NCBI GenBank assembly: GCA_965232975.1
Contig: CBDDRG010000035.1
Location: 1 to 8,593 of the forward strand
Direction: 5' to 3'
Length of the DNA stretch: 8,593 nucleotides
Source of the DNA: CBDDRG01 sp965232975
GTDB taxonomy: Bacteria; Pseudomonadota; Gammaproteobacteria; Pseudomonadales; Porticoccaceae
This document shows, in pieces, positions 1-5,829 of this stretch. Positions within the stretch are counted from its first letter, which is position 1; the number at the start of each line of letters is the position of its first letter. A model generated the notes under the pieces. It saw only the letters and a program-made list of their open reading frames with translations, ran no database searches and was not told the DNA's origin. A program made the translations under genes and the position numbers.

Positions 1-33
1 GATTAACGTTGGGACACTAGTGGCTACGACCAT

Positions 34-55
34 AAAAAAAGCCCCGCACGGGGCT
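34..55 (-). terminator. Rho-independent terminator of rplU-rpmA
   Basis: Read on the minus strand this is a perfect GC-rich inverted repeat (arms AGCCCCG and CGGGGCT, positions 40-46 and 49-55) followed directly by seven T residues (positions 40 down to 34). The two bases between the arms mean the real loop is probably four to six bases. It lies 22 bp past the rpmA stop, so transcription of rplU-rpmA should end here. Any further gene beyond the window edge, such as the obgE gene that often follows, would then need its own promoter. Confidence 0.9.
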
Positions 56-77
56 CTTCGGGGGGCCGGGCGTAGGG

Positions 78-335
78 CTACGCAGGTATCACCTGCACGA
101 AACTGCGATTGTTGGCCCCCTTGACGCTGAACTTAACGAAGCCATCCACAGTGGCGAAGATCGTGTGATCGCGACCGAGTCCAGTGTTGTCACCGGGGTG
201 AAACCGGGTGCCGCGCTGACGCACGATAATGTTGCCTGCCACTACCTTTTCGCCACCAAAACACTTCACACCCAGACGCTTGCTGTGGGAATCGCGACCG
301 TTGCGAGTACTGCCACCTGCTTTCTTGTGCGCCAT
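78..335 (-). CDS. rpmA: 50S ribosomal protein L27
   Basis: This 85-residue protein is the usual length for bacterial L27. It belongs to the large ribosomal subunit, where the flexible basic N-terminus reaches toward the peptidyl-transferase centre and helps position tRNA. The N-terminus MAHKKAGGSTRNGRDS is the family signature, and a conserved core follows (GNIIVRQRGTRFHPG, then GRDHTIFA). There is no N-terminal leader of the kind cleaved in Firmicutes. The start is fixed by the conserved MAHKK and by a good Shine-Dalgarno (AGGAGA) seven bases upstream. Residue 24 is Cys (GVKCFGG), a position that is Arg or Leu in the relatives I recall. The gene lies 83 bp downstream of rplU on the same strand, the normal L21-L27 pairing, and is followed by an intrinsic terminator. 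Confidence 0.98.
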   Translation of the reverse strand: MAHKKAGGSTRNGRDSHSKRLGVKCFGGEKVVAGNIIVRQRGTRFHPGDNTGLGRDHTIFATVDGFVKFSVKGANNRSFVQVIPA

Positions 336-342
336 GATCCGG

Positions 343-348
343 TCTCCT
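343..348 (-). promoter_or_regulatory. Ribosome binding site of rpmA
   Basis: AGGAGA on the minus strand, with seven bases between it and the rpmA ATG. It is the strongest Shine-Dalgarno seen in this window and supports the annotated L27 start. Confidence 0.85.
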
Positions 349-418
349 GTCTCTGTCCAGCTTCAACGAATTGCGAATAATTTCTGGCGGCCCAGGCCGA
401 CACCGACATCAGTAGCGT

Positions 419-733
419 TCAGCCGCCGCTGATCGCGGTTATCTTCACTTCCGTGAACCACTGGCGATGGCCCATCTGCCGGCGATAGTGCTTGCGGCGC
501 CGAAACTTGATGATCTTGACTTTATCAGCGCGCCCGTGGCTCAGAATCTCGGCCGTCACGACACCACCGGCGACATAGGGCGCGCCGATCTGCACGCCAT
601 CGGTACTCGCCAGCATCAAGACCTTGTCAAACGCCAGCGTCGCGCCGGTCTCGACGTCCAGCTTCTCCAGTTTCAGGATTTCGCCAGACACCACCCGGTG
701 TTGCTTGCCGCCGCTCTCGATCACTGCGTACAT
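419..733 (-). CDS. rplU: 50S ribosomal protein L21
   Basis: This 104-residue protein matches bacterial L21 (about 103 residues in E. coli) along its whole length. It binds 23S rRNA in the large subunit. Recognisable blocks are the N-terminal MYAVIESGGKQHRV, the central LEKLDVETGATLAFDKVLM, and the basic C-terminal KFRRRKHYRRQMGHRQWF. Two Met codons lie side by side (ATG at 736-734 and 733-731). I chose the second because the family begins MYAV. The GGAG at 746-743 is six bases from the first ATG and nine from the second, so a 105-residue product is possible. The open frame continues upstream to 1090, but that part has no similarity to L21 and lies partly antisense to priA. The gene is first in a two-gene unit with rpmA. 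Confidence 0.97.
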   Translation of the reverse strand: MYAVIESGGKQHRVVSGEILKLEKLDVETGATLAFDKVLMLASTDGVQIGAPYVAGGVVTAEILSHGRADKVKIIKFRRRKHYRRQMGHRQWFTEVKITAISGG

Positions 734-742
734 CATGTTATG

Positions 743-746
743 CTCC
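743..746 (-). promoter_or_regulatory. Ribosome binding site of rplU
   Basis: GGAG on the minus strand, upstream of two adjacent ATG codons. Spacing is six bases to the first and nine to the second, so this site rules out the longer upstream reading frame but does not choose between the two Met codons. Confidence 0.65.
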
Positions 747-796
747 GACCCGCATTCTTCCTGCCCGCAAACACCGCGTCCCGGGCTGCGCACCAA

Positions 797-820
797 ACCG
801 GGGCCCCGGTGGGGGCCGGC
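797..820. repeat. Overlapping GC palindromes in the rplU leader
   Basis: Positions 797-810 form a perfect 14-bp palindrome (ACCGGGGCCCCGGT). On the minus strand a second hairpin, GGCCCC-CACC-GGGGCC, uses part of the same bases together with the stretch up to about 817. The two foldings compete for the GGGGCC segment. No T-run follows, so this is not an intrinsic terminator. The site falls between the predicted rplU promoter and the rplU start. Confidence 0.5.
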
Positions 821-834
821 TCGCAAGGGCGGCA

Positions 835-863
835 ATACTAAGGGAAAGCCCCCCTGTCCGCAA
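835..863 (-). promoter_or_regulatory. Candidate sigma-70 promoter for rplU-rpmA
   Basis: On the minus strand TTGCGG (863-858) and TAGTAT (840-835) are separated by exactly 17 bp. They match the -35 consensus at three of six positions and the -10 consensus at four of six. Transcription would begin near 828 and give a leader of roughly 95 nt before rplU. The placement in the divergent region upstream of a ribosomal protein unit is sensible, but the assignment rests on motif matching only. Confidence 0.45.
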
Positions 864-915
864 GGCCTATGGCCCAGCCTATCCCAGCGGGACATGCCCC
901 TGCACGGACGACCCC

Positions 916-3168
916 ATGCCCGCGAACTCGTATTACCAAGTCGCAGTGCCTTCACCCCTGCGCCGTCTGTTCGACTATCTACCACCGTTAAACCAGTCCA
1001 CCTTGTTGTCGCCCGGCATGCGTGTGAAGGTGCCTTTCGGTCGCCGCACGGCGGTCGGCATGATAGTCGCGCACAGCGATACCAGCGCAATCCCCGACCA
1101 TAAGCTCAAACCCATTATTGACGTGTTGGATACATGCCCACTACTGTCCCCGACGTTGTTGGGCGTGTGCCTGTGGGCAGCGGCCTATTACCAAGCGCCG
1201 ATCGGCGAAGCGCTGGCGACGGTGCTGCCAGCCTTGCTACGCCAGGGCGCGGCGCCACTCGTGCGAACTGAAAATCGGTGGCGGCTGACGACGCACGGCC
1301 TGGGTTTACCACCGGATGCACTGCGGCGCGCGCCCCGCCAACAGCAGGTGTTACAGCTGTTGCTACCCCGCGGCAGCGGCGAGCCTGCTCCGCAGCTATC
1401 GACCGCGGCGCTGACGCGGGTGGGCGTCAACCGCGCCACACTGCGCCTGGTCGCCGGCAAGGGCCTGATCGAGGCGATCGATGTGGTTGTCGATACGCAC
1501 GCCGACGAGACCGGCGGGCAGGTCGCGTTCGATACCACGGATCTGCTCGCGGCGGATCATCTCGAACTATATCCCGAGCAACAGGCGGCGCTCGCTGCGA
1601 TCGAGTTGCACGGCTACCACAGCTATCTGTTGCAGGGCGAGACCGGCAGCGGCAAGACGGAAGTCTATCTACAGGCCATCGAGAAGATCCTGCGCTATGG
1701 CCGCCAGGCGCTGGTGCTGGTACCGGAGATCGGCCTCACGCCGCAGACGCTGCGCCGCTTCCGCCAACGCTTTCGCTGCCCGGTGGCGGCGTTGCACTCC
1801 GGACTGACCGATCGCGAGCGGCTACAGGCCTGGCAGGACGCCGCCAGCGGCCGCGCCGGAATCGTCATCGGCACCCGCTCCGCGGTGTTCACGCCGCTGC
1901 TGCGACCCGGCATTTTGATTGTTGACGAAGAGCACGACGCGTCCTTCAAGCAGCAGGACGGGTTTCGCTACTCGGCGCGCGATGTGGCGATCCTGCGCGC
2001 GAGTCGCGAGGGCATTCCCATCGTGCTCGGCTCCGCGACGCCCGCGCTGGAAAGCCTGCACAATTGCGCGCAGGGCCGCCACCAATGTCTGCCTCTGCGC
2101 AGCCGCCCCGGCGGCGCGCGGGCGCCCATCTGGCAACTGGTCGATATGCGTCGGCTCAATTTCCGCGGTGGCTTTTCGACACAGTTGCTCGACGCCATGG
2201 GTCGCGAACTCGCCGGCGGCAACCAGGTGCTGGTGTTTTTGAACCGGCGCGGATTTGCGCCGACGCTGATGTGTCACGACTGCGGCTGGGTCGCCAGCTG
2301 CACGCACTGCACCAGCCGCCTCACCGTGCATCACACCAATCCGGGGCTACTGTGCCATCACTGCGAATATCGGGAGGCGATCCCCCACCACTGCCCGGTG
2401 TGTTTCAGCGCGCAGCTACAGCATCTGGGCCACGGCACCCAGCGCGGCGAAAGTGTGCTGGCGGCGCTGTTTCCGGGCGTGCCGATCATCCGCGTAGATC
2501 GCGACTCCACCCGCCGCAAAACCGCCATGGCCGATGTCGTCGACGCCGTCGAGCGCGGCGCGCCCTGCATCCTGGTCGGCACCCAGATGCTCGCCAAGGG
2601 CCACCATTTCCCCGGCGTGACGCTGGTTGCCATCGTCGATGGCGACCACGGCCTGTTCAGCGCAGATTTCCGCGCCACCGAGCGCATGGGACAGTTGATC
2701 GTGCAGGTCGCCGGCCGCGCCGGCCGCGGTGATCAGCCCGGCACCGTGGTGCTGCAAAGCCACCATTGCGATCACCCGCTGGTGACAACGCTGACGCAGC
2801 AGGGCTATCCGGCGTTCGCCGAGCAGTTGCTGAGCGCGCGCCAGACCGCTGCGCTGCCGCCGTTTCGCGCGCTCGCGCTGGTGCGCGCGGAAGCCGATAC
2901 GCCCAAGCCGGCCGCCGATCTGTTGCGCCAGTGCCGCGAATTTTGTTCGAGCTTGCACCCGCCGAGTCCGCATCTTGGTTATCTCGGCCCACTGCCGGCA
3001 CCGCTGGAAAAGCGCGCCGGACGCTATCGCTATCAGCTCGCTATCGACGCCGACAGCCGCCCGCAACTGCAACAGTTGCTGACCGGCGCCAGCCATTTTT
3101 TGGAGGAGCTGGCGCTCGCGCGCAAGGTTCGCTGGTCGATCGATGTCGATCCCCAGGACACCCTCTAA
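916..3168 (+). CDS. priA: Primosomal protein N' (replication restart helicase PriA)
   Basis: PriA is a superfamily 2 3'-5' DNA helicase that recognises stalled or collapsed forks and D-loops and starts reloading of the replicative helicase. The protein has 750 residues (732 in E. coli). The N-terminal 3'-end-binding domain is recognisable from about residues 4 to 105 (VAVPSPLRRLFDYLPP, then VPFGRRTAVGMIV). Walker A GETGSGKT is at 241-248 and the Walker B/motif II DEEHD, normal for PriA, at 337-341. Eight Cys in four CxxC pairs (453/456, 462/465, 480/483, 493/496) form the two zinc sites inserted in the helicase core. The motif V region GTQMLAKGHHFPG and motif VI QVAGRAGRG (597-605) follow, then the C-terminal domain. 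All catalytic and metal-binding residues are present. The ATG has only a weak GGA seven bases upstream, but the conserved N-terminus supports it. It is divergent from rplU and convergent with the efflux gene. Confidence 0.98.
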   Translation: MPANSYYQVAVPSPLRRLFDYLPPLNQSTLLSPGMRVKVPFGRRTAVGMIVAHSDTSAIPDHKLKPIIDVLDTCPLLSPTLLGVCLWAAAYYQAPIGEALATVLPALLRQGAAPLVRTENRWRLTTHGLGLPPDALRRAPRQQQVLQLLLPRGSGEPAPQLSTAALTRVGVNRATLRLVAGKGLIEAIDVVVDTHADETGGQVAFDTTDLLAADHLELYPEQQAALAAIELHGYHSYLLQGETGSGKTEVYLQAIEKILRYGRQALVLVPEIGLTPQTLRRFRQRFRCPVAALHSGLTDRERLQAWQDAASGRAGIVIGTRSAVFTPLLRPGILIVDEEHDASFKQQDGFRYSARDVAILRASREGIPIVLGSATPALESLHNCAQGRHQCLPLRSRPGGARAPIWQLVDMRRLNFRGGFSTQLLDAMGRELAGGNQVLVFLNRRGFAPTLMCHDCGWVASCTHCTSRLTVHHTNPGLLCHHCEYREAIPHHCPVCFSAQLQHLGHGTQRGESVLAALFPGVPIIRVDRDSTRRKTAMADVVDAVERGAPCILVGTQMLAKGHHFPGVTLVAIVDGDHGLFSADFRATERMGQLIVQVAGRAGRGDQPGTVVLQSHHCDHPLVTTLTQQGYPAFAEQLLSARQTAALPPFRALALVRAEADTPKPAADLLRQCREFCSSLHPPSPHLGYLGPLPAPLEKRAGRYRYQLAIDADSRPQLQQLLTGASHFLEELALARKVRWSIDVDPQDTL

Positions 3169-3206
3169 CCACCGCACTCAGGCCGTGACGATGGGTGGAG
3201 AGCGCG

Positions 3207-4814
3207 TCATTTCGCCGCGATCGGCGTCCGGTAGCTGCGCAGCAGGTAGGTCAGCGCGACGCCCACCACGAAAGCGACGCCCATCACGTAAAAGCAGTCG
3301 TTGTACGCGAGCACAAAGCTTTCTCGCCGCGCTATCGCATCGATCGCGCGCAGCGCCTGTTCCGCCGCCAATGCGGGGTCGGCGCCCAGACTCATGAAAT
3401 GCGCCTGCAATGCCTCCAGCCGTTCGCTGGTCGCCCCGCGGTACAGCGAAATCCGCTCCAGGATATGGTTCGAGTGAAACTGCTCGCGGATGGTCAAAAA
3501 GGTCGCCAGAAATGCGATGCCGATGGCGCCGCCGAGATTGCGGGTCAGGTTGTAGAGGCCCGACGCCGAACCGACCTGAGCCTGCTCGATGCCGACGGTC
3601 GCGATAACCGCGAGCGGCACCGACAGAAAGGGCTGGCCGACGCCACGAATAAAGTTGGCGAGCTTTAGCTGGTCATAGCCCGACGCCGCACTCATGTCGA
3701 TATTGATCAGCAGGCTGCCCGCAAAGATGGCGCTGCCGATGGCGACCAGATGGCGCAGATCGACGGTCTTCATCAGGCGCACGATCAGCGGCACCAGGAT
3801 CAGCTGGGGAAAGCCAAACCACATCATGGTGACGCCCGTCTGCCAGGCGTTGTAGCCCTGCACCTGCGCCAGATAGAGCGGCGTGATGAATACCGAGCCG
3901 TACAGACCGAGCCCGAGAATGACACCAATGATGTTGGCGAGGCCGAAATTCCAGCGCTTGAGCAGGCGGACGTTGATAAAGGGATTGGGGCCACGCAGTT
4001 GGCGGTAGAGGAAAATCGTGAAGAACACCGCCGTAATCAGCGTGCCGCGGACGATGAAAGCGGACTCGAACCAATCCTTGCGGTTGCCCTCCTCCAGCGT
4101 GATGATCATCGCGCCGAGCGCAATGGACAGGCTCGCAATGCCGAGCCAATCGCCTTTTTTCAGCAGTTTCAGATTGCCTTTCGACCGCTGTAAACCCCAC
4201 CACAGAATACTCAACATGATCGACGTCGGCACGATTTGCAGATAAAAAATCGACTGCCACCCGAAAGCCTCGGTCAGGTACCCGCCCAGGGCAGGGCCGA
4301 TCGCCGGCGCCTGGGTCGCCGTCAGCGAGAACATCGCGATACCGATCGGTTGTTTGCTGGGCGGCAGCAGCGTGAGGATGACCGCGAACGACAGCGGGAT
4401 GAAAGTGCCACCGGCCAAGCCCGCCAGCGCCCGAAAGATCAGCATCGACGGCAGATTCCACGCCAGCGCGCACAGGAGCGTGGCGATGATGAACAGCATG
4501 GACGCGGACAGCATGAAGCGGCGCAGGCCGAAGATCATCGCGAACCAGCCGCTCAGCGGAATCACCATTACTTCGGCGGTGAGGTACGCCGTGGAGATAA
4601 AAGACCCCTCCTCCAGCGTCGCCGATAACGCACCCTGAATATCTTTCAGGGACGCATTGGTGATCATGATGTTGAGGACGGCGATGAAGGCGCCGATAAC
4701 GCTGCCGAACACGGTAAACCAGGTGGCAACAGACACCTGCTCGCTATTGGCTGGTGCCGGTGGGTCTTTTGTGTCGGGCGGGTTCGCCGTGCCGCCGTCG
4801 CTGGTCTCGCTCAT
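3207..4814 (-). CDS. DHA2-family (EmrB/QacA-type) MFS multidrug efflux permease
   Basis: This is a 535-residue inner-membrane transporter of the major facilitator superfamily, probably a 14-helix drug/proton antiporter. After a hydrophilic Pro-rich tail (1-29), hydrophobic helices begin at about residue 31. Motif A-like GWFAMIFGLRRF is at 89-100 between helices 2 and 3. A motif B-like segment with Arg128 (FRALAGLAGG) is in helix 4. Motif C (APAIGPALGGYL) is at 169-180 in helix 5. A long loop (about 441-499) precedes the last helix, as in EmrB. DHA2 pumps normally have Asp in helix 1 (LDxTIxN). Here residue 48 is Asn (VLNIMITN). No emrA-like membrane fusion gene or tolC-like gene is adjacent, so it may work alone or with a partner elsewhere. 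The substrate cannot be predicted. The ATG has no clear Shine-Dalgarno and sits inside an inverted repeat. The gene is 89 bp downstream of secF on the same strand. Confidence 0.92.
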   Translation of the reverse strand: MSETSDGGTANPPDTKDPPAPANSEQVSVATWFTVFGSVIGAFIAVLNIMITNASLKDIQGALSATLEEGSFISTAYLTAEVMVIPLSGWFAMIFGLRRFMLSASMLFIIATLLCALAWNLPSMLIFRALAGLAGGTFIPLSFAVILTLLPPSKQPIGIAMFSLTATQAPAIGPALGGYLTEAFGWQSIFYLQIVPTSIMLSILWWGLQRSKGNLKLLKKGDWLGIASLSIALGAMIITLEEGNRKDWFESAFIVRGTLITAVFFTIFLYRQLRGPNPFINVRLLKRWNFGLANIIGVILGLGLYGSVFITPLYLAQVQGYNAWQTGVTMMWFGFPQLILVPLIVRLMKTVDLRHLVAIGSAIFAGSLLINIDMSAASGYDQLKLANFIRGVGQPFLSVPLAVIATVGIEQAQVGSASGLYNLTRNLGGAIGIAFLATFLTIREQFHSNHILERISLYRGATSERLEALQAHFMSLGADPALAAEQALRAIDAIARRESFVLAYNDCFYVMGVAFVVGVALTYLLRSYRTPIAAK

Positions 4815-4848
4815 CGCCCGCCGCCGCCGTGAATGCTGCGGGCGATGA
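4811..4848. promoter_or_regulatory. Perfect 11-bp inverted repeat over the efflux gene start (putative operator or hairpin)
   Basis: TCATCGCCCGC at 4811-4821 is repeated in exact reverse complement at 4838-4848, with 16 bp between the arms. The lower arm contains the start codon of the efflux gene (4812-4814). The upper arm overlaps a -10-like TATCAT (4850-4845, minus). It could be an operator for a repressor or, if transcribed whole, a hairpin covering the ribosome entry site and ATG. Confidence 0.5.
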
Positions 4849-4850
4849 TA
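4845..4850 (-). promoter_or_regulatory. Possible -10 element for the efflux gene
   Basis: TATCAT on the minus strand matches the -10 consensus at five of six positions. Transcription would start near 4838 and give a leader of about 24 nt. No acceptable -35 hexamer is seen 16-18 bp upstream, where the sequence is GC-rich. The promoter would therefore be weak or activator-dependent, or this is a chance match. Confidence 0.3.
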
Positions 4851-4869
4851 GCAAGAGGCCGCTGCGGCC
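4848..4869 (-). terminator. Weak hairpin after secF
   Basis: On the minus strand GGCCG-CAG-CGGCC (4869-4857) can form a five-base-pair GC stem followed by TCTTGCTAT. The T-tract is interrupted, so termination would be inefficient at best. It lies between secF and the efflux gene and may reduce read-through into the latter. Confidence 0.25.
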
Positions 4870-4903
4870 GGCGCGATTAGCCGCCGTCGTCAGAGCAACA
4901 GAT

Positions 4904-5827
4904 TCAGGGCAACAGATTGCGCTCGTCGGCCTCTTTGGGCGTCGGCAGCAGGTCCTCGCGCACGATGCCGGTGGACAGCGCCAGGCTCGATGCCACATAG
5001 ACCGACGAATAGATGCCGAAGCCGACGCCGACCAGCATGGCGATCGAGAAGTTGTGAATGGCTTCGCCGCCGACGAAAAACAATGCGATCAGCACCAGAA
5101 TCACCGTGAACCCGGTGATGATGGTGCGTTCGAGAGTTTGCGTCAGCGACACGTTGAACACCTCCAGCGAATCGGCCTTGCGCAACAGGCGAAAATTTTC
5201 GCGCACGCGGTCGAACACCACGATGGTGTCATTGATCGAGTAGCCGATGACAGCCATCACCGCGGCGAGCACGGTGAGGTCGAACTCGAACCCGAACACC
5301 GAGAAAAACCCTACCGTGACGATGACGTCGTGCACCAGCGCGAGAATGGCGCCGATGGCAAACTTGTATTGAAAGCGCACCGCGACATACAGCATCACCG
5401 CCGCGAACGCCGCCAGCATGCCGAGGCCACCCTTGTCGCGCAGCTCTTCACCGATCTGAGGGCCCACAAACTCCAGGCGTTTCAGTTGCGCGGCGTTGTC
5501 CGGCATCTGAATCGCCGCTGCGACACGCTCGGACAGCCCGGTGCCTGGGCCATCCTGCAGGCGGATCAATAGATCGCGATCGGTGCCGAAGTGCACCACC
5601 ACCGGGTTGATGAAACCGGCGGCGCGCAACTGTTCGCGCAGCGCGCCGGGCTCCATGGCTTTTTCGTAGCTGGCCTCGATTTGCGTGCCCCCGGTGAAAT
5701 CGAGGCCCAACACCAGCCCCTTGGTGGCGAGCGACACCAGCGACAGGATCACCAGCAGGCCGGAAAAACCCATCGCCAACTGGCGCTGACGGGTACCGAG
5801 AAAATCGATCACCGGAGGTAGCTTCAT
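4904..5827 (-). CDS. secF: Protein translocase subunit SecF
   Basis: SecF pairs with SecD in an inner-membrane RND-type complex that uses the proton gradient to pull exported proteins through SecYEG from the periplasmic side. The protein has 307 residues (323 in E. coli) and a shorter N-terminus. Helix 1 is at about 17-34. The family motif GLDFTGGTQIE is at 41-51 at the start of the periplasmic domain. Five further helices lie between about 133 and 285. The signature GYSINDTIVVFDRVREN is at 195-211 with conserved Asp200 and Asp206. The reading frame stays open upstream to 5932, but that part is antisense-like overlap with the secD 3' end. The chosen ATG gives MKLPPVIDF and lies two bases after the secD stop, which indicates translational coupling. 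A weak GGA sits seven bases upstream. Confidence 0.97.
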   Translation of the reverse strand: MKLPPVIDFLGTRQRQLAMGFSGLLVILSLVSLATKGLVLGLDFTGGTQIEASYEKAMEPGALREQLRAAGFINPVVVHFGTDRDLLIRLQDGPGTGLSERVAAAIQMPDNAAQLKRLEFVGPQIGEELRDKGGLGMLAAFAAVMLYVAVRFQYKFAIGAILALVHDVIVTVGFFSVFGFEFDLTVLAAVMAVIGYSINDTIVVFDRVRENFRLLRKADSLEVFNVSLTQTLERTIITGFTVILVLIALFFVGGEAIHNFSIAMLVGVGFGIYSSVYVASSLALSTGIVREDLLPTPKEADERNLLP

Positions 5828-5829
5828 GG

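Noticed and set aside
337..341. DEEH instead of DEAH in the PriA motif II as a possible novelty
   Set aside because: Positions here are residues of PriA. DEEH is the normal form in PriA proteins, including that of E. coli.
336..418. Possible small gene or promoter in the rplU-rpmA gap
   Set aside because: The 83 bp include a short AT-rich stretch but no open frame and no paired -35/-10. Only the rpmA Shine-Dalgarno is supported.
734..1090. 118-codon extension of the L21 reading frame
   Set aside because: The extra sequence is Arg/Gly-rich with no L21 similarity, runs antisense to the priA 5' end, and the family start MYAV with a Shine-Dalgarno lies at 733-746.
2416..3177. 253-codon open frame antisense to priA
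   Set aside because: It is the reverse-strand shadow of a clearly conserved helicase gene in GC-rich DNA. The composition is Arg/Ala-heavy with no recognisable motif.
3169..3206. Search for a bidirectional terminator between priA and the efflux gene
   Set aside because: The 38-bp convergent gap shows no stem followed by a T-run on either strand.
3673..4473. 266-codon open frame in another frame of the efflux gene
   Set aside because: Same strand as the real transporter but frame-shifted. It lacks hydrophobic helices and is rich in His, Arg and Pro, as expected of a shadow.
4754..5572. 272-codon open frame antisense to secF and the efflux gene start
   Set aside because: It overlaps conserved secF in antisense and has a low-complexity Asp/His/Gln/Arg composition with no family resemblance.
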